In this document: positions 1-7,812 of the stretch, one piece after another
How positions within the stretch are numbered: the stretch's first letter is position 1
Layout: each line of letters starts with the position of its first letter
Assembly (NCBI GenBank): GCA_049301135.1
Contig: JBAQKP010000286.1
Span: forward strand, 1 to 64,000
Origin: JAYXXU01 sp049301135
GTDB taxonomy: Bacteria; Pseudomonadota; Gammaproteobacteria; Pseudomonadales; Moraxellaceae
Reading direction: 5' to 3'
DNA: 64,000 nt
Position numbers and translations under genes: made by a program
The notes under the pieces: generated by a model
Database searches by the model: none
What the model was told of the DNA's origin: nothing
What the model saw: the letters and a program-made list of their open reading frames with translations, nothing else

Positions 1-1206
1 GACAAAATTCGCTTTTTGCTGCTCGAAGGCGTGCACCAAAACGCCCTCGATGTCCTGCATGCAGCGGGTTATACCAATATTGAATACCTAAAAACTGCAC
101 TCGACGAAGATGTGCTGATCGAGAAGATCAAAGATGCACATTTTGTCGGGATTCGCTCACGCACCCAGATCACTGAGCGTGTGCTGGAAGCTGCCGACAA
201 ACTGATTGCGATTGGTTGCTTCTGTATCGGCACGAATCAAGTTAACTTGGATGCGGCGATGAAACGCGGTATTCCGGTGTTTAACGCACCGTACTCGAAT
301 ACCCGTTCGGTCGCTGAACTGGTACTCGGTGAGCTGATTCTGTTGTTGCGCGGCATTCCCGAGAAGAACTTCCTCGTGCATCGTGGTGGCTGGTCGAAGT
401 CTGCCGAAGGCTCTTACGAAGCACGCGGCAAAACGCTAGGCTTGGTCGGCTACGGTTCGATTGGCTCGCAGTTGTCGGTATTGGCCGAAAGCTTGGGCAT
501 GAAAGTGATTTATTTTGATGCGATCACCAAGCTGCCACTGGGTAATGCCCGTCAAGTCGGCACGATGGATGAGCTGTTGGCGCAGTCTGATGTGGTGTCG
601 TTGCATGTGCCTGAAATCGCATCGACCAAAGACATGATGAAGGCCGAGCAATTTGCCAAGATGAAAAAAGGCGCGATCTTTATCAACGCGGCGCGTGGTA
701 CGACCGTCGATATCGAAGCACTGGCCGATGCGATCAAGTCGAAGCACCTCGGTGGCGCGGCGATTGACGTGTTCCCAAAAGAGCCAAAAGCCAACGACGA
801 AGAGTTTATGTCAGCGCTGCGTGGCTTGGACAATGTGATTTTGACCCCGCATATCGGCGGTTCGACACTGGAAGCGCAGGCCAATATCGGTCTGGAAGTG
901 GCTGAGAAGTTTGTCCGTTATAGCGATTCTGGCGCGACCACCACAGCGGTTAATTTCCCTGAAGTGGCGATTCCACAGCAAGAAGGCACGCATCGTCTGC
1001 TGCACATTCACCAGAACGTGCCAGGGGTGTTGTCTGCGGTGAACTCGCTGTTTGCTGAAAACAACATCAATATCTGTGCGCAGAGCCTGATGACCAAAGG
1101 CGATGTGGGCTATTTGGTGATTGATGTGGAAGACAGTGATTCAGAAGTTGCGCTGGAAAAAATCCAAGGCGTAGCGGGTACACTGCGCGTGCGTGTGTTG
1201 TACTAA
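1..1206 (+). CDS. serA: D-3-phosphoglycerate dehydrogenase, 5' end cut by window
   Basis: Catalyses the first step of serine synthesis, NAD-dependent oxidation of 3-phosphoglycerate to 3-phosphohydroxypyruvate, in the cytoplasm. The reading frame is open from base 1 (DKIRFLLLEGVHQ...), and E. coli SerA has only a few more residues before this point, so about ten codons are missing; the TTG at 16 is not the true start. Visible are the substrate-domain motif CFCIGTNQV, the NAD-binding GYGSIGSQ, the D-3-hydroxyacid dehydrogenase signature around NAARGTTVDIEAL, the catalytic His region LTPHIGGST, and a C-terminal ACT domain (HIHQNVPGVLSAVNSLFAEN) for serine feedback. This is the short E. coli-type enzyme of about 400 residues. 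A terminator follows directly. Confidence 0.97.
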   Translation, partial: DKIRFLLLEGVHQNALDVLHAAGYTNIEYLKTALDEDVLIEKIKDAHFVGIRSRTQITERVLEAADKLIAIGCFCIGTNQVNLDAAMKRGIPVFNAPYSNTRSVAELVLGELILLLRGIPEKNFLVHRGGWSKSAEGSYEARGKTLGLVGYGSIGSQLSVLAESLGMKVIYFDAITKLPLGNARQVGTMDELLAQSDVVSLHVPEIASTKDMMKAEQFAKMKKGAIFINAARGTTVDIEALADAIKSKHLGGAAIDVFPKEPKANDEEFMSALRGLDNVILTPHIGGSTLEAQANIGLEVAEKFVRYSDSGATTTAVNFPEVAIPQQEGTHRLLHIHQNVPGVLSAVNSLFAENNINICAQSLMTKGDVGYLVIDVEDSDSEVALEKIQGVAGTLRVRVLY

Positions 1207-1217
1207 TCTGATCTAAG

Positions 1218-1247
1218 AAGCCCTGTGCGGATGCATGGGGCTTTTTT
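1218..1247 (+). terminator. Rho-independent terminator of serA
   Basis: AAGCCC pairs with GGGCTT, extended by a weaker inner stem around a GGAT loop, and is followed by six T. It lies 12 bases after the serA stop codon. Confidence 0.8.
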
Positions 1248-1296
1248 GTTTCCCTTCTCTAAAAATGATTTATACTATCAACGCCTGTAAAACTTT

Positions 1297-1578
1297 ATGA
1301 GGTGTTTATTGGACTCCTACGTTGAAAGCGTGCTGCTAAAAGCTCTACGAGTTTTGGAAGCTATCATTGTAGTATCCGAGACTATCGAGCTTACTGGAAA
1401 AGAGCATCTTCTCGAACTTTTAAGAAGCTATTTCCTGCTTTGCCTAGCACTGTTACTCACAACAATGGTCAAAAACTCCATTGTGCAGTCTAGCTGCCGA
1501 ATACTAAGACTGACAAAAATTTCACAACATAAACAAGATTCTTTCACTGATTACTACGACAGCTATATCTTTGCTTAA
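1297..1578 (+). CDS. doubtful 93-residue ORF in an AT-rich gap
   Basis: An open frame from ATG at 1297 that would encode a leucine-rich protein with one possible membrane segment (residues about 40-58). I do not recognise it. There is no convincing ribosome binding site, and the codon use and base composition look like the surrounding non-coding DNA, so it may be chance. A possible -10 box (TATACT at 1271-1276) shows that something in 1290-1763 could be transcribed; the transcript could equally serve only the small gene at 1623. Apart from this ORF I see nothing definite in 1248-1622. Confidence 0.2.
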   Translation: MRCLLDSYVESVLLKALRVLEAIIVVSETIELTGKEHLLELLRSYFLLCLALLLTTMVKNSIVQSSCRILRLTKISQHKQDSFTDYYDSYIFA

Positions 1579-1622
1579 ATCCTAAAACGTCTCCCAATTT
1601 CTGATTATAGAAGGCTACTCAT

Positions 1623-1763
1623 ATGGCAAAGCGTCGTCGTGTCCAAAAACAACCTGTTGCTCCAAAACCAGACTTACAGACTCTCATTTTTGTACTGATC
1701 GTCTGTAAAGTATTTGGGATTGATCCAGCGATTTTGGCGGACTTAGTTCCTTTGTTTATCTGA
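1623..1763 (+). CDS. small 46-residue protein, basic N-terminus plus hydrophobic segment
   Basis: A short gene supported by its context: GAAGG at 1610-1614 sits eight bases before the ATG, and a strong terminator starts seven bases after the TGA. The product begins MAKRRRVQKQ and continues with a hydrophobic stretch (LIFVLIVCKVFG, then a second weaker one), so it could be a small single-pass membrane protein with its basic end in the cytoplasm. I do not recognise a family. The basic head could alternatively bind nucleic acid. The unit stands alone, between serA and a convergent methyltransferase gene. Confidence 0.6.
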   Translation: MAKRRRVQKQPVAPKPDLQTLIFVLIVCKVFGIDPAILADLVPLFI

Positions 1764-1770
1764 CAATATG

Positions 1771-1800
1771 AAGGGCTGGCGTAAAGTCAGCCCTTTATTT
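1771..1800. terminator. bidirectional terminator, perfect 8-bp stem
   Basis: AAGGGCTG pairs perfectly with CAGCCCTT around a 9-base loop and is followed by TATTT on the plus strand; on the minus strand it is followed by CATATTG. It ends the small plus-strand gene at 1623 and lies at the 3' end of the convergent minus-strand methyltransferase gene. Confidence 0.75.
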
Positions 1801-2419
1801 ACACGCCATCAAATGCCGTCACATACCCGACCGGCTTCACCATCCGTAATTCCCCGCACGGCTCACCCCGCGCCAGATACTTCACCTCAAAATGCGTCCG
1901 CCCCGCACTAGCAACATCACCATTCACCACATGCCGCGTCACCGGCAACTGCCACACCGCCCGCGCCTGCTGCTCCGCTTCATCCAAGTAAGCCGGAATA
2001 TTACTCGCCAGCACAATCTCAGCCTCATCCTGCAAACGCGACAGCAAGAATCCAAAAAACGGCATATTCAACCAGCGCTGCGCTGGATTCTTCGGTTCAG
2101 GATTCGGGTATAAAATAAACAGCTTGGCAATCGACTGTGGCGGCAAGCCATGCACCACCCACGGCAACGCATCGGCATGAATCGGCTGAAGATTTGCGAT
2201 AGGATCGGCCTGATAACTGTTTAAAAATTTACTGAATTTTTCGGCAGTCCGCTCGATGGCATACAACTGAATCTCAGGGTTTTGCCGTGCGCAGTTCAGT
2301 GCATGCATGCCCACGCCCGCCCCGATCTCCAACCACAGCGGACGATCTGTCGGCAACAGCGGCGGCACAAAATCACGCGGTGGCTTTAACGCTTCAGGGC
2401 GAAACAAACGCATCGACAT
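1799..2419 (-). CDS. TrmB-like SAM-dependent methyltransferase
   Basis: A class I methyltransferase of 206 residues resembling tRNA (guanine-46-N7)-methyltransferase TrmB. The SAM-binding motif I is LEIGAGVGMHAL (about residues 30-41), the acidic motif II is YAIERT, and LFILYPNPEPK...RWLNMPFFGFL corresponds to the FPDPWPKxxHxxRR region of TrmB. That region is altered: the canonical DPWPKxxHxxRR is NPEPKNPAQRW here, so it may be a divergent paralogue rather than the housekeeping enzyme, and I withhold the symbol. ATG at 2419 or 2413 are both possible starts. It is divergent from yacG and converges with the small gene at 1623. Confidence 0.75.
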   Translation of the reverse strand: MSMRLFRPEALKPPRDFVPPLLPTDRPLWLEIGAGVGMHALNCARQNPEIQLYAIERTAEKFSKFLNSYQADPIANLQPIHADALPWVVHGLPPQSIAKLFILYPNPEPKNPAQRWLNMPFFGFLLSRLQDEAEIVLASNIPAYLDEAEQQARAVWQLPVTRHVVNGDVASAGRTHFEVKYLARGEPCGELRMVKPVGYVTAFDGV

Positions 2420-2522
2420 CGGCTAAACTACCTATCTATGAATCAGCACGCATTATCGGTGCAATCGGCACAAATGCAATGCTTTGCCAGCATCATCCTT
2501 GATCTGTATGAGAGCCTGCCAC

Positions 2523-2735
2523 ATGACTACACCGACGAACACACCCAGCAGTTTTGCCTGCCCACGCTGCCGCAAACCCTCGACGTGGACAGACAATCCA
2601 TTTCGGCCATTTTGCTCAGAACGTTGCAAAATGATCGACCTCGGCGCATGGGCGAGCGAAGAATACAAAGTGCCTGCTGCAGATACTAGCCCGCTGTCCG
2701 GCGAACTTGGTCAGCATGACTTTCAAGACGACTGA
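2523..2735 (+). CDS. yacG: DNA gyrase inhibitor YacG, zinc-binding
   Basis: A 70-residue zinc-finger protein. Cys13, Cys16, Cys31 and Cys35 form the C-x2-C-x14-C-x3-C site, and the family signature NPFRPFCSERCKMIDLGAW followed by SEEYKVP is intact. The family binds the GyrB C-terminal domain and inhibits gyrase activity; that role is from E. coli. The ATG at 2523 fits the family length better than the upstream in-frame codon at 2484. In many gammaproteobacteria yacG lies beside coaE and pilD; here it is alone, convergent with a diguanylate cyclase gene whose stop is two bases away. Confidence 0.93.
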   Translation: MTTPTNTPSSFACPRCRKPSTWTDNPFRPFCSERCKMIDLGAWASEEYKVPAADTSPLSGELGQHDFQDD

Positions 2736-2737
2736 TT

Positions 2738-3916
2738 TCAAGATGACTGATCGACAGTGGACTCAGCCAGCACCACCTGATTGCGGCCACGTTCTTTTGC
2801 CAGATATAACGCCTGATCGGCCTGATGGATCAAGGCAAAAATCGCCTCGACCCGATCCACTGCCTGACTCGCCACACCCACACTCACCGTCAACTGCACC
2901 GACTGTGCGGCATCACAGCGCACCTGTAACTGCCGAATGCCCTCACAAATTCGCTCGGCCAGCAGCTCTGCCTCTTGCGGTGAATGCTGCAACAGCAATA
3001 CCAAAAACTCCTCACCGCCATAACGCGACACCCAGCCACGCTCTGCCACGATTTGCTGTAAGCGATGCGCGCACGCCATCAGTACCTCATCACCGACCAG
3101 ATGCCCCCAGCGGTCATTGATCGACTTAAAAAAATCCAAGTCCAGCACCAAGACCGACACCTGAACAGCGGTAGACCGACGTGCACGCCCCAGCAATAAT
3201 TGAATTTTTTGTTGGACGGCTCGACGGTTCAGCAAGCCAGTCAGCTCATCATGCTCGCTTAAATAACGGACTTTTTGCTCACGGCTTTTAAACTCTTGGA
3301 TTAACTGATCAATCATGCCAAACAGCAGGCCGACATACATCAGGTTAAAAAAAATGGTTGAATACAGCCAAAATCCTGAGTTTTTGCCACCCATAAGCCC
3401 CTGATCAGTCAGTAGCGGTGCATACGGTAAATAATCCACAGCGGTCGCTACCACCAACGCGACAAACACCAGCACACTGAAGGCAAATAGCAAGTAACTT
3501 GCCCAACGCTGGAAAAAAAACAGCCCGAGAATCGGAATACCCAGCACCAACATGCCCGCACCGAGTGACAGTAGCCCGCCTAAAACGGCCAGCATCGGAA
3601 TCCCAATCGCTAATGACATCGCCACCACAAACTGCATGACCGAATGCCAGTGACTGTGCGGATGATGTGCCAACAATCGACAGCAAAAATACAGCGCTGC
3701 CAAATAGATCAAGATCAAAAAATAGGCTGGAAACAATTCAATTAATATTGCAAGGCTAATATAACGCTGCGCCTGTGGGTAATACAGCACAAAGCCTGCC
3801 CACACGCTATACAGGAGAAACTGACCGAATAACAACGCCAACAGTAATGCCAGCCGCTGCGTCGGCGACCAATCGAGGATGGCACTCACCAAATGCCTGA
3901 GTTGTAATCGACGCAT
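2738..3916 (-). CDS. membrane-bound diguanylate cyclase (GGEEF)
   Basis: Predicted to make cyclic di-GMP from two GTP. Residues 1-200 hold five or six hydrophobic membrane segments with no recognised ligand domain; a short helix (200-218) leads to a GGDEF domain (about 220-385) with the entry motif DELTGLLNRR, metal/substrate segment DLDFFKSINDRWGH and active-site GGEEF at 300-304. The RxxD inhibitory I-site that normally lies before the active site is absent (the positions are Ala and Gly), so product inhibition is probably lost. The start at 3916 has a good AAGGACAC site upstream; an upstream in-frame start at 4003 would add 29 atypical residues. Confidence 0.92.
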   Translation of the reverse strand: MRRLQLRHLVSAILDWSPTQRLALLLALLFGQFLLYSVWAGFVLYYPQAQRYISLAILIELFPAYFLILIYLAALYFCCRLLAHHPHSHWHSVMQFVVAMSLAIGIPMLAVLGGLLSLGAGMLVLGIPILGLFFFQRWASYLLFAFSVLVFVALVVATAVDYLPYAPLLTDQGLMGGKNSGFWLYSTIFFNLMYVGLLFGMIDQLIQEFKSREQKVRYLSEHDELTGLLNRRAVQQKIQLLLGRARRSTAVQVSVLVLDLDFFKSINDRWGHLVGDEVLMACAHRLQQIVAERGWVSRYGGEEFLVLLLQHSPQEAELLAERICEGIRQLQVRCDAAQSVQLTVSVGVASQAVDRVEAIFALIHQADQALYLAKERGRNQVVLAESTVDQSS

Positions 3917-4048
3917 GCAGGTGTCCTTATTATAGTATGGTGTCCGCTGATCACATCCGATGTACAGCGGTGTTAGGCGGTGACACAAGACCTTCCAGCC
4001 CACCGGCGAGTATTGATAAAACCTGTAATCAGAGTCAAGCGCATTACG

Positions 4049-4693
4049 CTAACCGGCACGACCCGCAACAAATGGATTGGTGCGTTTTTCATGTCCCAAT
4101 GTACTCATCGCACCATGCCCCGAGATAAACCGTGTCTCATCCGGCAAGCTAAACAACTCGCGCTGAATCGAGGCCATCAACTGCGCATGATTGCCCATCG
4201 GAAAATCCGTGCGCCCGACACTACCTGCAAACAACACATCGCCCGTCCACACCAATTGCAAATCGGGGCTATAAATCACCACATGGCCGGGCGTATGACC
4301 AGGAGTAAAACGCACCTCGAACCGATACTCACCCAGCGTCAACTGCTCGCCCCCCGCCAGCCACTGCGTGACCTGAATCGGCTCTGGCGTGCGAAAACCA
4401 AACATCTGTGCCTGCTTGGGCAACATGTTGAGCCAAAACGCATCAGCTTGGTGCGGGCCAATCACTGGCACGGCATACTCTCGTGCCAGTTGGCCGACCG
4501 CTCCGACATGATCGAGATGACCATGCGTCAGCCATAATACCACCAAGGTTAGTCCATGCTGCGTCAGCAAGCGTGTTAGCTGTTCTGGCTCGCCACCCGC
4601 GTCGATCAGCACGGCTTGCTTGGATGTATCGTCCCATAACAAGGTACAGTTTTGCGCGAAGGCAGTGACTGGAATAATCTGATACTGCAACAT
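4049..4693 (-). CDS. gloC: hydroxyacylglutathione hydrolase GloC (YcbL), metallo-beta-lactamase fold
   Basis: A 214-residue metallo-beta-lactamase-fold hydrolase of the YcbL/GloC type, which cleaves S-lactoylglutathione to D-lactate and glutathione in methylglyoxal detoxification. It shows the zinc motif LTHGHLDHVGA, the second zinc histidine in FTPGHTPGHV, the bridging aspartate in WTGDVLFAGSVGRTDFP, and the last zinc histidine in SGHGAMSTLGHEKRTNPF. The C-terminal TLGxExxTNPF pattern is characteristic of this subfamily. Start chosen at MLQYQIIPVTAF as in homologues. It is divergent from the MBL-fold gene at 4799. Confidence 0.88.
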   Translation of the reverse strand: MLQYQIIPVTAFAQNCTLLWDDTSKQAVLIDAGGEPEQLTRLLTQHGLTLVVLWLTHGHLDHVGAVGQLAREYAVPVIGPHQADAFWLNMLPKQAQMFGFRTPEPIQVTQWLAGGEQLTLGEYRFEVRFTPGHTPGHVVIYSPDLQLVWTGDVLFAGSVGRTDFPMGNHAQLMASIQRELFSLPDETRFISGHGAMSTLGHEKRTNPFVAGRAG

Positions 4694-4798
4694 GCGACGA
4701 CGCACTCCTTTTTTCAACATTCAATCAAGCCGCCGACATCCATTCATCATGGTTTGTGGCTATACTCTTTCGCATTCCCGCTTGCAAGGATTGCCGTG

Positions 4799-5716
4799 AT
4801 GCCGCTCAACCCGAAGCCCAATCAGCATCTGTTTCGACGTTTATTTAAGCAGCCGCAAGCCGACTGGTATCACCGCTCACCGATCAGCCCCAGTGCCGAC
4901 AGTGTTGAGCTGGAATATCTCGGCACAGCGGGGTTTGTGATTCGTCATCCTGAGCGCACCATTGTACTCGATCCCTATCTGAGCCGTCCCGCGCTGTGGC
5001 CAAGCTTAAGCAAACCACTGATCCCCAACACTGCATTGATTCGGCGCATCATCCCCCATGCCGATGACGTGCTGATTGGGCATGCGCATTACGATCATAT
5101 TTTGGATGCGCCAGATCTGTGTCACCAGACCGGCGCACGCTTGATCGGCTCACGCGCCACCATGATGGTCGGGCGTGCCGCAGGCTTGCCAGAGTCACAA
5201 CTGGTCGAAACCACGGGGCGTGAAGACATCGCCAGTGGCACGTGGACAGTACGGGGCTTGCCGTCGATTCATGGCAAGGCGGTGTTTGGCCGTATTCCAC
5301 TGGCCGGTGATATCACTGCACCACCCGCATGGCCGCCACGTTTTTATCAGTTAAAGCACGGTTTGGTGCTGAACTGGCTGGTCGATACCGGCAGTTTAAA
5401 GATCATGCACATTGATTCGGCGGATTTTTTGGAAGCAGAGCTGGCTGGTCAGCGTGCCGATGTGGTGTGTCTGTGCGCGATTGGCCGCAAATATCGCCCC
5501 AACTACGTCAAAGACGTGGTGCGACTGCTACAACCGGAATGGATCGTGCCGTGTCATTGGGATACGATGATCACTGCGTTAGAAGAAACGCCAGACTTAC
5601 TGCCCGACGTCGATCTGATGGGCTTTATTGAAGAAATCAAGCAAGCAGGCTGTGAGCCGGTACTCATGCCGATCTTGGGCAAAGTACACTTTCCGCATCA
5701 GTGTGATCATCGCTAG
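4799..5716 (+). CDS. MBL-fold metal-dependent hydrolase (UlaG / NAPE-PLD-like)
   Basis: A 305-residue metallo-beta-lactamase-fold protein of the UlaG/RomA/NAPE-PLD class, substrate unknown. LEYLGTAGFVI opens the fold, DPYLS follows, the zinc motif is GHAHYDHILDAPD, and VDTGSLKIMHIDSADF and a late CHWDTM supply further metal ligands. The N-terminus (MPLNPKPNQHLFRRLFKQ) has no signal peptide. AAGGA about ten bases upstream supports ATG 4799; GTG at 4796 is an alternative. It does not resemble the neighbouring gloC product beyond the fold. Confidence 0.82.
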   Translation: MPLNPKPNQHLFRRLFKQPQADWYHRSPISPSADSVELEYLGTAGFVIRHPERTIVLDPYLSRPALWPSLSKPLIPNTALIRRIIPHADDVLIGHAHYDHILDAPDLCHQTGARLIGSRATMMVGRAAGLPESQLVETTGREDIASGTWTVRGLPSIHGKAVFGRIPLAGDITAPPAWPPRFYQLKHGLVLNWLVDTGSLKIMHIDSADFLEAELAGQRADVVCLCAIGRKYRPNYVKDVVRLLQPEWIVPCHWDTMITALEETPDLLPDVDLMGFIEEIKQAGCEPVLMPILGKVHFPHQCDHR

Positions 5717-5755
5717 CAAGATCATCTAAACAGCCCAGATACAGCAGCGATCAGA

Positions 5756-5781
5756 TGCCGGTTTAAACCGATTAACCGGCA
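5756..5781. terminator. hairpin between convergent genes
   Basis: TGCCGGTT pairs perfectly with AACCGGCA. The stem overlaps the stop codon of the minus-strand hemerythrin gene and lies about 40 bases after the plus-strand MBL gene. No good T-run follows on either strand, so termination is only a guess. Confidence 0.35.
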
Positions 5782-6227
5782 GCCAGACGCTGTTTTTGCG
5801 CGGCAAGGTCTTTTAGATATTGCGGGGCAAGCTGCTGTTTTTGCTGCTCTGTGAGGATTTTACCCGACATCTGAAAGAACTTATGCTCCTCTTCTTTGAG
5901 GTGGTGATGCACTTCGTCGGCCAGTTTTTTGGCATGTACCAACCACGCCGGACTCGACATCTCGGTCTGTTCCAGCGTTTCGACCAATTCATCTAGCTCG
6001 TGATGCTCGGCCAACGCATGCCGTGACAGATCAATGCCTGCATCCTCCATCATCAACGGAATATAAAAATAACGCTCTTCCGCTGTGGCATGTGCCGCCA
6101 GTTCGTGTTTAAGCTGTTGAAAAATTTGCATCCGCTCGTCACTCGCGCCTTGTGTTTGCACGAGCGCTGCGGCCAATTGGCGTTGTAAATCATGGCTTTC
6201 ACGCAAGGCATCATAAATCGTCGTCAT
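5772..6227 (-). CDS. hemerythrin HHE-domain protein
   Basis: A 151-residue four-helix protein of the hemerythrin/HHE cation-binding family, likely carrying a di-iron site that senses or handles oxygen or nitric oxide. Iron-ligand candidates are His in RESHDLQR, His and Glu in AAHATAEERYFYIPLM, His in ALAEHHELDEL and the HHHLKEEEHKFF stretch. Two ATG codons (6233 and 6227) are close together; MTTIYDALRESHD fits the family best. It is transcribed alone, facing a 548-base gap. Confidence 0.88.
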   Translation of the reverse strand: MTTIYDALRESHDLQRQLAAALVQTQGASDERMQIFQQLKHELAAHATAEERYFYIPLMMEDAGIDLSRHALAEHHELDELVETLEQTEMSSPAWLVHAKKLADEVHHHLKEEEHKFFQMSGKILTEQQKQQLAPQYLKDLAAQKQRLAAG

Positions 6228-6599
6228 GTTCATCTGCTCAATCAAATCTGGCTGAATACGCCTTAGCTTGCCGAAGCACGATCCTGCGCACTATGCGAGT
6301 TTGTATGCGGTTGTGTGTCTCGGTTGTTGCGGCCTGAATGCGCGCCGAACGGATCAGCACGACAGCGATGACTGCGGTTTTATGGACGATGCCAGCCCAT
6401 AAAACTGAACGCTTGTTTTTTGCAGTGCTGATAGGCTTGTCATTTTTAATCTTTTGCCTAAACACTTGGTATTTAATGCCAATCAAAATCCAAGTAAAAA
6501 ATCATAAACATCTAATAAATATATAAAATTAAATGAAAAATAAACACGATGTTTGGCCAATTGACCGCTAAAACTACCCGAGTTGAATCCGAACAATAG

Positions 6600-6618
6600 A
6601 TCAAGATAGTATCTTGAT
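6600..6618. promoter_or_regulatory. 19-bp perfect palindrome, candidate operator
   Basis: ATCAAGATA, a central G, then TATCTTGAT: a perfect inverted repeat with 9-bp arms, about 160 bases before the ATG at 6776. Size and symmetry are those of operators for dimeric regulators such as TetR-family proteins. No regulator gene is adjacent, so the ligand and protein are unknown. Confidence 0.5.
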
Positions 6619-6682
6619 TAATCTGATCTCATGGGAAAAGGCCGCTCTTCATCAGCAGTGCCGCTCCATTCCCGTGACAACC

Positions 6683-6702
6683 GCAAGCTTGCGCAATTGC
6701 GC
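6683..6702. promoter_or_regulatory. two abutting palindromes
   Basis: GCAAGCTTGC (6683-6692) overlaps GCGCAATTGCGC (6691-6702); both are perfect palindromes. They lie about 75-90 bases before the ATG at 6776 and could be a second operator or an element near the transcription start. Confidence 0.35.
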
Positions 6703-6775
6703 CATCCAATCGCAGCATGTCTTTAGTGTCTGTGGTTAGACCTAGCCCGTCAATCGTTTATGTGAGGTATCCGTC

Positions 6776-7747
6776 ATGATCGCGACCACCCTGAAAAAAG
6801 CCGCCTTCGGCAAGCTAGACATGCGTCAATACGCCAAGATTTCTGATTTTGCCAGCAAAGGCGCGATGCCCATTCGGCATTTTGATTTTAAGTTTGACGC
6901 ACAGAGCTTCGATTCCAAGTTTTATATGAAAAAAGAATGGGCGACCGCCTATTTTATGGCGCTCTCCATATTCTTGACCTACGGTGAAGAATTGGTGATT
7001 GATACCGCGCGTTATCATCGTGATTTTATTCAAGACCCCATCTTGAAGCAACGCATCACTGCGCTGATCGGCCAAGAAGCACTGCACTCGAAGCTGCACA
7101 ACGAATACAACGAAATCATGAAGCCACACAACTATCCGGTGACGTTTTACCGGTTTTTGGCCGAAAAAGTATTTGAATACAGCTTCCTGAAGTTCCCACA
7201 GCCACTCAAACTGTCGATGATGGCGGGGATTGAGCATTTTACCGCTGTGCTGGCCGAATACATGATGAAGCACGAGGATCATTTTTATTACTCAGACGAC
7301 GAAAAAGCCCGTGCCTTGTGGATGTGGCATATGCTTGAAGAGTCTGAGCATAAAGACATTGCCTATGATGTCTACCAAGTGCTTTCTGGCAACTATGCGC
7401 TGCGGATTTCTGGTTTTGCCATCGCCTTTTTGACCATTATGGGTGGCGTGACTCTCGGTGCAGTGCTACTGCCTTTTCTCCAGAAACCCAGCAATCTGGT
7501 CAGCTTGAATTTTTGGAAAGAAGCCAAAACCAGCGCCAGCCTGTTGTTTGGTACTAAAAACGGCGTGTTTGGAAGCACGATGGGTCACATTGCGGATTAT
7601 TTCCGCCCTGACTTTCATCCAAACGACCATGACACCACCGCTTACTTGGAATATTACAAAGCCAAGTTGCTGCATCCAGAAACCGGTGTACTCACGCCGT
7701 TCTTTGTTAAAGAGTTTACCCCGCCAGTACGCAAAGCTGCTGCTTAA
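6776..7747 (+). CDS. predicted metal-dependent hydrolase (PF10118 type)
   Basis: A 323-residue protein of the uncharacterised 'predicted metal-dependent hydrolase' family, which is built on a ferritin-like helical core. Repeated Glu/His helices give likely metal ligands: FLTYGEELV, IGQEALHSKLHNEY, MAGIEHFTA and MLEESEHKDIAYDV. A hydrophobic segment near residues 210-235 may sit in the membrane. GAGG precedes the ATG. The family commonly travels with an SDR and a flavin monooxygenase, as it does here, which suggests a shared role in oxidising or modifying a lipid-like or hydrophobic substrate; the substrate is not known. Confidence 0.85.
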   Translation: MIATTLKKAAFGKLDMRQYAKISDFASKGAMPIRHFDFKFDAQSFDSKFYMKKEWATAYFMALSIFLTYGEELVIDTARYHRDFIQDPILKQRITALIGQEALHSKLHNEYNEIMKPHNYPVTFYRFLAEKVFEYSFLKFPQPLKLSMMAGIEHFTAVLAEYMMKHEDHFYYSDDEKARALWMWHMLEESEHKDIAYDVYQVLSGNYALRISGFAIAFLTIMGGVTLGAVLLPFLQKPSNLVSLNFWKEAKTSASLLFGTKNGVFGSTMGHIADYFRPDFHPNDHDTTAYLEYYKAKLLHPETGVLTPFFVKEFTPPVRKAAA

Positions 7748-7812
7748 GCCACTCCACTCGCCAGCGCACTGCGCGCTGGCGTCAGTCAACCATTCTGTTG
7801 TTGGATTGAATC

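Larger units (their letters stand above)
6228..6775. other. long intergenic region, no supported gene
   Basis: The gap between the hemerythrin gene and the oxidoreductase operon. Its middle (about 6410-6560) is AT-rich. Short open frames on both strands (for example 6338-6526 plus) lack ribosome sites and look like chance. What it does contain is three palindromes listed separately, which suggests it carries the control region of the operon starting at 6776. Confidence 0.5.

Noticed and set aside
6338..6526. 62-residue frame with a hydrophobic stretch in the 6.2-6.8 kb gap
   Set aside because: No ribosome site and no neighbouring support; AT-rich DNA easily gives such frames.
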